A stretch of DNA of 64,000 nucleotides from a bacterium (GTDB lineage: Bacteria > Bacteroidota > Ignavibacteria > Kapaibacteriales > UBA7675), in contig JAUIKM010000012.1 of the NCBI GenBank assembly GCA_030430495.1, positions 62,001 through 126,000 on the forward strand. The letters are read 5' to 3'. A program made the position numbers and the translations under genes. Under the pieces are notes generated by a model that worked only from the letters and a program-made list of their open reading frames with translations, did not search any database and was not told the DNA's origin. This document shows positions 21,101 to 27,522 of the stretch, piece by piece; position 1 is the first letter of the stretch, and the number at the start of each line of letters is the position of its first letter.

Positions 21101-24100
21101 GACGATTTACAACGATGATGCCGGGGGATTGCAAACTTACAACCTGCGATTGTCCAAATCCGGTGGAAACCTCATACTCGGCGGCGGCGCCAACTCCAAT
21201 CTGATTGTGCACAACACGCTGGAATTTGCGGCTGGAAACCAGGCGCTTATTGACGCTCGCAGCAATGCGCGTTATGTTGAGCATTCACCGACAACCAGCA
21301 GCTCGCTGCAATTGATTCGCAATGGCCTTGGTCATGTTGATGGCCGGCTCTATCGTTGGGTAGATGCCGGCGCCAGGATCGTCAACTTTGCGGTCGGCAC
21401 ATCTGCTTCCCTGAGCGCCTATACACCGGCGGTGTTTGAAACTCAGGGCAGCGGGGGAACGGCCGGTCTGGTGGGCGTGATGGCCAACGGCAGCAGTCAC
21501 CCGCACATCTCCACGGCAAGCGTTAAACTCGACAACAATATTCAACGCTACTGGAATGTCACGACTGCCGGGGCGTTTGATCTGGGCGCTTCGCGTACCT
21601 TCCGTTTAACCTTGCAGTTTATCAATCCCGACGACCTGCGCAACAATCCCGAGTTGCTCTTTTTTGAGCAGCATCGCTACACACCTGCCTGCCCGGACCT
21701 GCCTGCACTGTGTCCGTCCGGTGGAAGTTGGGCAACGCTCACAACGCCTGCGCGCACCGATACCACTATGCGTTCTTCCGGCAACACTGAATTCGGCGAT
21801 TTCTTGCTGGCGGAGTTAAACAGCACGACCTTCTACAGTCGTCAGAACGGCAATTGGACCGACCCCGCAACCTGGTCCGTAACTGGTTACACGGGAGCGG
21901 CCGCGCCGCGCATTCCGGATCAATCAACGGACATTGTGCGGATCGGCAACGGAAAACGCGTCAGTCTGCCCGGCTCTATTATCACGCCGACAATTCGTTC
22001 CGTGCTTGTGGAGGTGTTTAACAATCTGCCCGGCGAGCTCTACATTGAGGGCGACCTGGGCACCGTGCGCGGACTGAGTTTTGAACTGCAGGATTCCTGT
22101 ACGCTCGGCATGCATCACCTGCAGGGGATTGCTCCTCTGGGCGACCGCGGCGCAGTACAAACTGATACCCGTATCTTCGGCGTTGGCCGCTACGTGTTTA
22201 ACAGCACGTCCGGCAGTCAGAACACCGGCGATGCCCTTCCGGACAGCGTTGCCGCCATCATCGTTGACAACAACTCCACGCCGTTTAACTCCGTGTTCCT
22301 GTCCTTGCCGACCGGCGCAAATCCCGTCGGCGTGCGCGACACTCTGCTGATTGAGCACGGAACATTCAACTGCGGACGGCGCAGCCTGCATTTGTACGGA
22401 GACATGATTCTGCGCAACAATGGACTGTTTGATCCGCTTGATGCATCAGTTGCCTTCCGCGGTCCGATTGACCGGGATTTGCGCCTGGACAACCACGACG
22501 GCGTGGACTTTTACGACGTCAGCATCGAAGGCGAGGATTTGTTGGTTAAATCCGACTACGTGGCGTCCTCGACTGCGCACGTACATGTCCTTAACACGTT
22601 AACCTTCAGTTCCTCCGGAAACATCCGCGTTCGCGATGCCGACCGCTATGTGGAAGTGCAGGTCCCCGGCAACGTAGTGCGTGTTAACAACTTGGGGCAC
22701 GTTGACGGGAAAATGCGCAAACCGGCAGCGGCGGGGGCCGACAATATTGTCTATGAAATCGGCAATCTGGACGATTACACGCCGGTTGAGCTGCAGTTGG
22801 CGGCCGGCAGCGGCGGTGCGGCCGGTTCGGTCGACGTCATCTCGTATGCACCGGCTCCGGATGAAGAGTGGATCGGCAACCGCCTCGACGCCGACGCCAA
22901 AATCGACAGATACTGGAGCGTCACCGGTGCAACGACTTTTGTTCTGGGCAGCCGCACCGCCAACGTCACACTTGGATTTCCGGCGGCTGAACTCGCGGGC
23001 ATCACAACCTCGAACAGCATTGTCCGCCGTCGCAGTATTCCGGTTGAAACGCCGGAGTGGTCGGATCGGCGCAGGCTGGATTGGAATGTTGGCGCCGCCA
23101 ATGTACGACTGAGTGCCGGGGCGACTCCCTGGCCCGGTCTGGGCGAGTTTTATGTAGGTAAGCGTGCGCAACGCATTTTCTACAGCCGCAGCGACGGTGC
23201 CTGGAACAACTCTACGTCCTGGTCATTTACCGGATTTGCCGGCGCAGCGGTGCCGGCCGGAGTATACCCGAATCACGACTGGCAGCTCGCACCCGGACAG
23301 GAATACGAAGTGCGCGACAGCGTGATCATTGGCGGCGGCCACGAAATATTGTTAAACACCCAGCCTGAGATTGCCTATCTCGAGTTGACGGGCAGTGGCG
23401 TCCTGCGCATCGACGCGGGTTCATTTCTGACGGAAAGCCCCTACGGCACCAGTGCATCAATCGTGCGCGATGATGCGGTTGTTAACATTGCTGCGGCTGC
23501 GGGTATCGAATCCGGAACAAGCGCCGGCATCTGGCGTTTCAGCGATGCCGTACGTGTGTTCGAGCCGCGTGCGGACTACGTCTTCAGCGGTTCATTCGAT
23601 CAGCTGTTTGGTGGTGCGTTTCCCCTTGCGGTTAACGATATTCTGGTGGACACGGACAACAATTCGCGCAATGTCATGCTCAACCGCGACGGCATTGACA
23701 TGAGCGGCGACCTGACAGTTCAAACCGGCCGACTGGTTTTTGACAACAATGACGCTTTTGGCTCTCCCGCAGACCAGGCCCTTTCTGTTAGCGGTAGTCT
23801 TTCGGTTGCCGGTGGAGCGGCGTTTGAGGTAGAAACGAGCGGTACAGGTCCAAGGACACACAGCCTGTCTCTGCGCGGCGATGTTAACATCGACGGCGAA
23901 TGGTTGATGCGTCCCGTGCCGAATAACTCCAATTTTAAAGCCGAAACGATTTTCAGTTCAACAGCAACCCAGAATCTGAGCGGCGTTGGAACGGTGCGTC
24001 TGCATGGCGTTACGCTCGACAAGGGAGCGCCGGGAACACCGGTTGTCAGTTCTGTCGACCTTGGAATCAGCCGCATCGGCAGCGGCGACGCCATCAATTT

Positions 24101-26564
24101 TGTTAACGGCACCTGGGAACAGAGCGCCGGCGCGCTGACAATGGACGACGGCGTTGGACAATCTCGAACTCAGACTATTGCGGCAACAGGGGCGCTGCAC
24201 ATAACGGGATCCGGTTCATATGTCATGGGGCAGGACGGCTCGGGCGCATCCCTTGTGATCGACGGTGGCGAGCTGCTTCTTAACAGCAGCGGAGCGGTTG
24301 AAATTGGCAATTTTGACGGAAATTCGTTGCGCTATACCAACACTGCCGGCAATCGGATCAGAGTGTTAAACGGAACGATGACAGTTGCCGGACGCATCAG
24401 TCCGGAAGTTGCCGTCGACACCTATCAGCTCGACTACTATCAGGCCGGTGGACAGGTAAATGTTGCGACTGTCGGTCATGACAACGCAACGCTCGGTTCA
24501 TTTGACCTGCGCGCCCCCGGCTCATCGTTTGCCATGGCTGCCGGAAAGTTGTTGGTGCGTAATGCAAATGTGAGCAGTGCCGTCGGACGTCCCGCCGATG
24601 TCAATATTCTGGCGTCCACGGTCAACGTAACCGGCGGAACGATTCAGTTCGCAGACGCTTTCTCGGCCGCAGCCCAGGAATTTGATATTGAAGTGAGCAA
24701 CGGCGCGATCTGGAATTTAACGGTCGGCAGCACCAGCGCTGCGTTGCATCCGCTTGTTGCGGCCGGCAACCTCAGAATTCAGGCGGACGTGTTTAATGAC
24801 GGTCGTATAGATTTCACCGAACTGCGAAACGCGGCAGCAGCGCCGGATGCGGTCATGACCTTCCAGGGCGGCGGCGCGGGCAATCAGAACGTTACCGGCG
24901 CAGGTGTGACGGCTTTGCAGCACATGACTATGAATCGCGCTGCGGGCAGCGGCGTCGTGTACCTTGGTCACGACGTCAGCGTAGCCGGCGTTCTGGACCT
25001 GCGAGAAGGTGCCAACTCCAATCAGCAGGTGGTTGAGCTCGGAAGCAATGCAAATCTTACGATCCAGTCTTCGGCCGTTGGCGCAATTACAGACGCGGGG
25101 ACAACCGTCGCGCCATATCGATACGTGCGTACAAGTCTGCTCAGCGGACGACTGCATCGAGCTGTGACGGCGTCCGGTGGCAACTATCTGTTCCCCGTCG
25201 GTTCGTTTGACGGCGGCGTCGACAAATACACGCCGGCGGAGTTTGCTGCTGCGGCCGCCGGAGCCGATGGTTCCATCGGCGTTCGGGTTTCGCCCGGTAG
25301 GAAAGCTGACGGCGGCCACTTACACCTGAGCGGGGGAGCGAGCGACTATATCCGCCGCTACTGGGCGATAGGCGATGTGAGTTCCGGCGTGTCCGGCCAA
25401 TGGACGTTCAACTACCTCGACGGCGTCGACGATATTACCGGTGATGAAAACAATTTTGCGACGATCGCCCGCTGGAATCCGGTTGATGAAGGCGGCAGCG
25501 GGTCGTGGCGTCTGATGTCGGGCGCTTCACTGAATTCCGGAAGCAACATCTTTACGTCACCGGCCGGTCTGGCGGCATCTGAGTTTGAAGGTGACTGGAC
25601 CCTTGGCGATGTCGGAGCATTCAGGCGAATTTTCTACAGTCTGACGTCCGGATTGTGGAATCTCAGCTCTACGTGGACGTTTGATCCATCGCACCTTGGC
25701 GCTCCGGTTAGTCCGGGACTGTTCCCCGACAATCCACAGGACAGCATTGTAATCGGCGGCGGGACCGCAGGGACAGGCAACCACGTCGTGTTGCTGGATG
25801 CGGATCGCACGATCGGCGGGATGACGGTCGGAACATCACCGTCAAATACCGGAACGCTGGATCTGGCCGACCAGTCAATCTCCGGTGAGTGGTTTCAAAC
25901 GACGACCGGATCGACTATCAGAATCGGGTCTCCACAGGGTATTGTGGCGGCGCCGGTCAGCAGCGGCAACGTCAGAACTGCAAACAGGCTGTTCTCAACG
26001 GAAGCCGGCTATGTATACAGTGGCACGACCAATCAGGTGTTGGGCGACGGTCTTCCGGCGACGATGGCGAGCTTCAGCGTCGAGAACAGTGGTGCGACCG
26101 GCAACAACGTGGTAACCCTTGACCGCGACCTCAATGTGACCGAGGCAATGCGACTTATCTCCGGTGTGCTCGATGCAGTCACCTTCGGTGTAAGCAATGC
26201 GGGCGGCGGGGAAGCTGTAATGACGAGCAACACCCTGCTTAGAATCGGTGGATCGGCCGACTTCTCAACTGCTTTGCCTGGATTTGCACACTACCGGATA
26301 GACATTCACAACACGGTCGAATATTACGGCATCAACCAGAGCGTCACGGCTCCGCCCAACGGTTCGGACGGCTACGGCAACGTCAATATCAACCTCAACG
26401 GCACCAAGACTGTAGCACTGCCTGTTCGCGCCCGCGGGGATTTGCGCGTGCAAAACGGCGCAATATTGCATATTTTACCCGGCGTCAATGCTTTTGAAGT
26501 ATTCGGAGCAGTCAGCAATGATGCGACGATACTCAATGAGGGTCGATTGAAGATCGGCTCATAG
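12102..26564 (+). CDS. Giant secreted repeat protein (about 4820 residues)
   Basis: A signal peptide (hydrophobic VNLLTLTLCLLLA) leads into a protein built from about seven long units. Each has beta-strand-rich parallel-helix-like stretches (NLTI/VTFNG-type repeats), a GHVDG-x-L...F-x-VG...YTP...GGTAGLVGV module (near residues 617, 1297, 1737, 2397, 3077, 3530, 4347), a YW-x-VTT module, and a FYSR-x-DG-x-W-x-x-P-x-TWS module (near 770, 1463, 1940, 2542, 3243, 3692, 4510). A GEVED-type domain sits once, about 2095-2228, ending GEVEDYT. There is no type A T9SS sorting domain; the protein ends on a strand ILNEGRLKIGS. The ATG at 12102 has GGAG 13 nt upstream; TTG 12042 is an alternative. Both smaller relatives lie downstream. 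A giant adhesin or matrix scaffold is likely by analogy. Confidence 0.85.
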   Translation: MWNQISLHTTGPRLRTRRHWYCVNLLTLTLCLLLAQHSMPAQTPFSLTNGAGLTLTDGALFTLNGSLEIDAASNLTQQGGGTIRVTGDWTNSGIFNAGNGEVEFHGSVAQTIGGNATTTFNQLLILKDAPGNLVNIDADFTVSGPFPVTTGTLRFVNNSARTVTVQGDLSISATASMDVAVAGNALGHQLDVSGSLTNLNILDLRPGGPATADLRLSGSGSVALSGAGSVTRFNRITVDKNSLADVVDVTATDFDVPDNWLTIDGGLLHLAGAFSLTTEFFVNPAWTIPSTGGLWLDNPSVTAEGQNGDGTVAGLLRVGDGVFNVGDGANENSLFYDDGARIEILGGEINVAARFSGTSTSDELTYEQSGGFLRVGTAVRSSNGAYGMFDISSAASTFDWSGGEIVLQRVVDGSNGREEYVNFAGAGSVTGGVLRIDNQDQNNDRYDIQSAADVYELVMEANLNPRVRLDRNLSLLGNFTLAGGGGNRLIFANNDLRIGGDFINNGNSGNAVNEGNSSRIIFNGSGEQLIRGSNPNPTELPEVRINKTGVGDVRLQTNVSILGDLRLFSSHHLDIDIYDLRIGEGYGIFSDAGTARVFDVGKNVYSAAGVNTGTLIRSVAQGASTPLDLHFPLGTPGVYTPGLVQFLNGGASFGANAEVQMRAVTQEHPAVELTNVSLDKYWTITTNAVTLNPRGATVQFEYNQSEVNGNEGSYLVLYFSPSWPQPGGFWQIDPGLSDDIVQFNFKLFYSQEVNALDGDWTAGEDDAGIAQYFSRIDGPYENPSTWSRSTFGGPPSSTIPNKLSDKVFIRNHAISVNADPAPAALIDIQSGSTITVNGDYAFTGDTLRLADDAEFVNAHSAGFAQVGASGAVQTTIRDLSAAAVYRFNGTASPQSTGDGLPSPVQTIIVDKAAGDTLLLGKSIAIGDSLVIENGVLDLGAFTVNGNSSGRSLKMRAGELLVRNTFPTNYSAPTFTQGRVTFGGTGNQTIPSSGSSPAVLQYNELAISGSRGPTAAISLRPQGQIRIGASLDISELEFSGAASQRFLTDGSTVVFNAAGAQSIPTRPLAPADSLVYLNYYNLVTAGSGVKSLSSTGACTFVVLNNLDIQANTTLESAGFDLEVRGDWNNSGGVFDAGTDAVIFRSESLGENINIRSRSTVDNAFNTVLFDGLGAITPLDDMAIENDLLMGTSATLTMTSSTLSLAGDWINTGGTFSAGNSQVVFNGAALQKLRVSGHGQEFYNLTIDNVGAGIDARYVGAATDGLTIENTLDLTGGNIDVGERHIWTKGPVVRGGGAPGHVVGELRKTVGTGPQSIEYEVGYAAAYTPVTLDVDGTGGSAGVVGVRSDTVTGSSSPVSTGVAPAGNLLNDLRHVRRQWRISVPSGGSFSLGAQRSYTAELNFLAGDARNGADPLLYESRLWNGTTWTLPNRFENPAQGLRTATTIAFEGLTEFGTLTIGEPDAYSFYSLVDNGDWTSPGSWSTQGYGGAPASIVPTATARIYIGDSKTIRLDAAATVNGELTIDSSGVFNADVNVVTGTGAFSMDVESTLMCGNVGGLRAAAASGSIQTSVRNYNPASHNRGTFVYTGAQASQITGDGLPGTVARLIIQKDAADVTLDNSVNVTDTCRLESGELVLGAALNLQGDLRATTNASVTPQTFTVTFNGSTGQSIIASASNLSLFNLTVNKAINTGLLTLGTNSAITVNGSLRFESGNQAYIDARSNTDCNVIVPGSVVRAGIGHVDGNLQMSVGAGAQTVLFHVGQEENYVPFTFRLEGSGGTAGLVGIRNNPGRHTALNHFDTPIDPNRYVPRFWRVTTPQNSTFVRGNRTVTVTCQILDPADAGLIDAIACSELGFYRGATEGWQSLRPNTAAANYAAGFGCGDTRLTLGNIDYDGSASTIVANDFPVDTLLGSTQVLTDGSTLLGDFVIGNQNSIAITTFYSRTDGDWCDVNTWSTVDHNGAPASRHPNTQYDVVFIAANHTVSMDCNIGTSWLYGGGAIENAFYGPNVTVKKTGTLMLGPFELRGAALTVNKGGTLGVGSQDGIRSGFTGNGNVLTYTRAFLDSMNIVYTAEGYNASVGGDFSYCRPGWNSNTHWISRVRVRDNNNVTFFDNQTDNFGNGLFYYADSVITMTAGQQYDMVFNPGTGGSKRWRVWIDFDRDGSFDDNSSERMVDFTGSGQQTSPDFTIPGGALPGVARMRVQMRDGTNTTGPCNGGTGEVEDYTVLIVNDATQVTQQTGNGLPDILWAFEVDAQRTNPGTVQLGKNIDVADSLVLTRGTLEIGSNDIDLGGDWVNNNSTAALNTGTGEVTCVGFKQQKIRGSAATTFNDFSLNKDENNLEFATSATIGGTMSFDADNLALLGEGIELTFEPAATLNPGAGAFSKTRMFRSDGSTSAGIILKQFTAAAGAKSFLFPVGIDTVYNPADLSITGTYGALPTIGVRLRDGLHPQRLQDDMLKKFWTVTTSDISAIVSNSLQFGYEDVDVTGDVSSYLPAFYRSTGEWEINVGDNPKATPSPVVASDAPFVDGDWSAGGKLVFFTGRIFYSRQTGDWSNPENWSNVGHAGIPASYYPFELYSNDTVMVDGHIITVDLDSVAVDSLRIGGSFNGTEALGRGIVRFGATPGQKHLVVSRSLDVEYDGIIDGDNSGARYDTLTITGNMRNVAQSGSSAGVYLNNSPTNNTVLRFSGGGNNTLSGDGVWGDVARVRMQKSNGLADTLINLSATFSEATGRASNYFFQPLSGVLRHATSGTLGLSYGNVSVTMSPNTAFDIQDGEVKSSGNLISNAATHIRLRGGDLRVGDELNEHFLYRAGTIVRVEDGEFDIAGIFGRFNAGSTVQYEQSSGGTTRVMRQGNSDASRIGFDMVNSGSSFSMSAGRIIVANGTSGASADFRVDAGSGSGMTGGLIQTGDSTFTNTGIVKLAGSMPIYSLHAVSGGVKTRVTEETFVISNGVEVDNAHRLQLYGNTLEVGGDIVNYGLFDAVSGSNPSDARLLVLNGSSDQTIYNDDAGGLQTYNLRLSKSGGNLILGGGANSNLIVHNTLEFAAGNQALIDARSNARYVEHSPTTSSSLQLIRNGLGHVDGRLYRWVDAGARIVNFAVGTSASLSAYTPAVFETQGSGGTAGLVGVMANGSSHPHISTASVKLDNNIQRYWNVTTAGAFDLGASRTFRLTLQFINPDDLRNNPELLFFEQHRYTPACPDLPALCPSGGSWATLTTPARTDTTMRSSGNTEFGDFLLAELNSTTFYSRQNGNWTDPATWSVTGYTGAAAPRIPDQSTDIVRIGNGKRVSLPGSIITPTIRSVLVEVFNNLPGELYIEGDLGTVRGLSFELQDSCTLGMHHLQGIAPLGDRGAVQTDTRIFGVGRYVFNSTSGSQNTGDALPDSVAAIIVDNNSTPFNSVFLSLPTGANPVGVRDTLLIEHGTFNCGRRSLHLYGDMILRNNGLFDPLDASVAFRGPIDRDLRLDNHDGVDFYDVSIEGEDLLVKSDYVASSTAHVHVLNTLTFSSSGNIRVRDADRYVEVQVPGNVVRVNNLGHVDGKMRKPAAAGADNIVYEIGNLDDYTPVELQLAAGSGGAAGSVDVISYAPAPDEEWIGNRLDADAKIDRYWSVTGATTFVLGSRTANVTLGFPAAELAGITTSNSIVRRRSIPVETPEWSDRRRLDWNVGAANVRLSAGATPWPGLGEFYVGKRAQRIFYSRSDGAWNNSTSWSFTGFAGAAVPAGVYPNHDWQLAPGQEYEVRDSVIIGGGHEILLNTQPEIAYLELTGSGVLRIDAGSFLTESPYGTSASIVRDDAVVNIAAAAGIESGTSAGIWRFSDAVRVFEPRADYVFSGSFDQLFGGAFPLAVNDILVDTDNNSRNVMLNRDGIDMSGDLTVQTGRLVFDNNDAFGSPADQALSVSGSLSVAGGAAFEVETSGTGPRTHSLSLRGDVNIDGEWLMRPVPNNSNFKAETIFSSTATQNLSGVGTVRLHGVTLDKGAPGTPVVSSVDLGISRIGSGDAINFVNGTWEQSAGALTMDDGVGQSRTQTIAATGALHITGSGSYVMGQDGSGASLVIDGGELLLNSSGAVEIGNFDGNSLRYTNTAGNRIRVLNGTMTVAGRISPEVAVDTYQLDYYQAGGQVNVATVGHDNATLGSFDLRAPGSSFAMAAGKLLVRNANVSSAVGRPADVNILASTVNVTGGTIQFADAFSAAAQEFDIEVSNGAIWNLTVGSTSAALHPLVAAGNLRIQADVFNDGRIDFTELRNAAAAPDAVMTFQGGGAGNQNVTGAGVTALQHMTMNRAAGSGVVYLGHDVSVAGVLDLREGANSNQQVVELGSNANLTIQSSAVGAITDAGTTVAPYRYVRTSLLSGRLHRAVTASGGNYLFPVGSFDGGVDKYTPAEFAAAAAGADGSIGVRVSPGRKADGGHLHLSGGASDYIRRYWAIGDVSSGVSGQWTFNYLDGVDDITGDENNFATIARWNPVDEGGSGSWRLMSGASLNSGSNIFTSPAGLAASEFEGDWTLGDVGAFRRIFYSLTSGLWNLSSTWTFDPSHLGAPVSPGLFPDNPQDSIVIGGGTAGTGNHVVLLDADRTIGGMTVGTSPSNTGTLDLADQSISGEWFQTTTGSTIRIGSPQGIVAAPVSSGNVRTANRLFSTEAGYVYSGTTNQVLGDGLPATMASFSVENSGATGNNVVTLDRDLNVTEAMRLISGVLDAVTFGVSNAGGGEAVMTSNTLLRIGGSADFSTALPGFAHYRIDIHNTVEYYGINQSVTAPPNGSDGYGNVNINLNGTKTVALPVRARGDLRVQNGAILHILPGVNAFEVFGAVSNDATILNEGRLKIGS

Positions 26565-26627
26565 CGAGCGCTTTTTGCCCAGGGAAAACGGCAGCCGCAC
26601 CTTGTTCCACTCCTTTCACCTACGACC

Positions 26628-27269
26628 ATGCGCATAGTCATCGCTGATGATCACGAGGTATTTCGGCTCGGATTGAAAACCCTGCTGAAGTCTGAAAAGG
26701 ACATTGAGATAGTCGGAGAAGCGCCCGATGGCAACAATGCAGTCCGGCTCGTCAAGGAACTGCACCCGGACGCGGCGCTGATCGACATTCTGATGCCGGA
26801 AAAAACCGGAATTGAAGCCGTATTGGAGTTGAAGGAATACGACAAGAGCATTCGAATCATCATGTTGACGTCGCTGGAGGACAAATTTCACCTGTCCAAG
26901 GCCATGTCCGCCGGGGCGAACGGATACTTGTCAAAAGAAGTTGGCCGTCAGGAATTGATTGATGCACTGCACGCCGTGGTGCGTGGTCAGCGCGTTTTCA
27001 GCTCTTCAATTTTGAAGATAATGGCCAATCCCAACGAAGTTCCCTACTTCAGCGACGAGTTCAGCATTGCCAATGTCAATATATACCTGTCCGACCGCGA
27101 ACAGGAAATTCTGAAGCTGATATCAAAGGGTTTGACCAGCAAGGAAATTGCGGAAGAGCTGTTCATCAGCCCGCGTACGGTCGAGGCCCATCGCACCAAC
27201 CTCATGCAAAAGCTGCAGATCAAGAATATCGCCGGATTGATCAGATTTGCACTACTGAACCTGCCCTGA
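26628..27269 (+). CDS. NarL/LuxR-family response regulator 1
   Basis: 213 residues: a receiver domain with acidic pair D7/D8, phosphoacceptor D53 (ALIDILMP) and the conserved Lys near 103 (GYLSKEV), then a LuxR-type helix-turn-helix (about 150-205, LSDREQEILKLISKGLTSKEIAEEL). Such proteins bind DNA as dimers at dyads after phosphorylation. No histidine kinase is encoded in the window. The gene starts 63 nt after the giant gene, with no terminator seen between, and ends 75 nt before a dyad-promoter that matches the one upstream of the giant's operon. Control of both promoters, including its own operon, is a reasonable inference. Confidence 0.92.
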   Translation: MRIVIADDHEVFRLGLKTLLKSEKDIEIVGEAPDGNNAVRLVKELHPDAALIDILMPEKTGIEAVLELKEYDKSIRIIMLTSLEDKFHLSKAMSAGANGYLSKEVGRQELIDALHAVVRGQRVFSSSILKIMANPNEVPYFSDEFSIANVNIYLSDREQEILKLISKGLTSKEIAEELFISPRTVEAHRTNLMQKLQIKNIAGLIRFALLNLP

Positions 27270-27344
27270 CGCTTACGTTTTCGTCACTTCTGATCTAATG
27301 GCACGAATAATCAGTCGTTCCTGCTTGGCTCTCCGTCCTTAAAA

Positions 27345-27392
27345 TACGTAGTTCTACGGATTGAACTGAAGCTTGCTTTGGGGCTATGTTTG
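27345..27392 (+). promoter_or_regulatory. Dyad operator plus Bacteroidota-type promoter, copy 2
   Basis: The dyad TACGTAGTTCTACGGA (27345-27360) abuts TTG (27361-27363). After 21 bp comes TATGTTTG (27385-27392), a perfect TAnnTTTG box. It matches the site at 10126-10172 through the dyad, the following ATTGAA, a GCTTTGG block and TTTGTAGC. The box ends 131 nt before ATG 27523. Confidence 0.75.
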
Positions 27393-27522
27393 TAGCAAAG
27401 CCTGGGTATCACGTCGTATTCCAGCGTTTTTCTGGCACACAGACAGGTCTCTCGAAAAAGATTACAACAGATAATTGAATCAATTCATGCTGTATTCCCT
27501 CAACAATCAAGGACAAATCAAC

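Noticed and set aside
12102-26564. Giant frame as a polyketide or nonribosomal synthase
   Set aside because: It has a signal peptide, only beta-strand repeats and surface-protein modules, and no enzymatic core motif.
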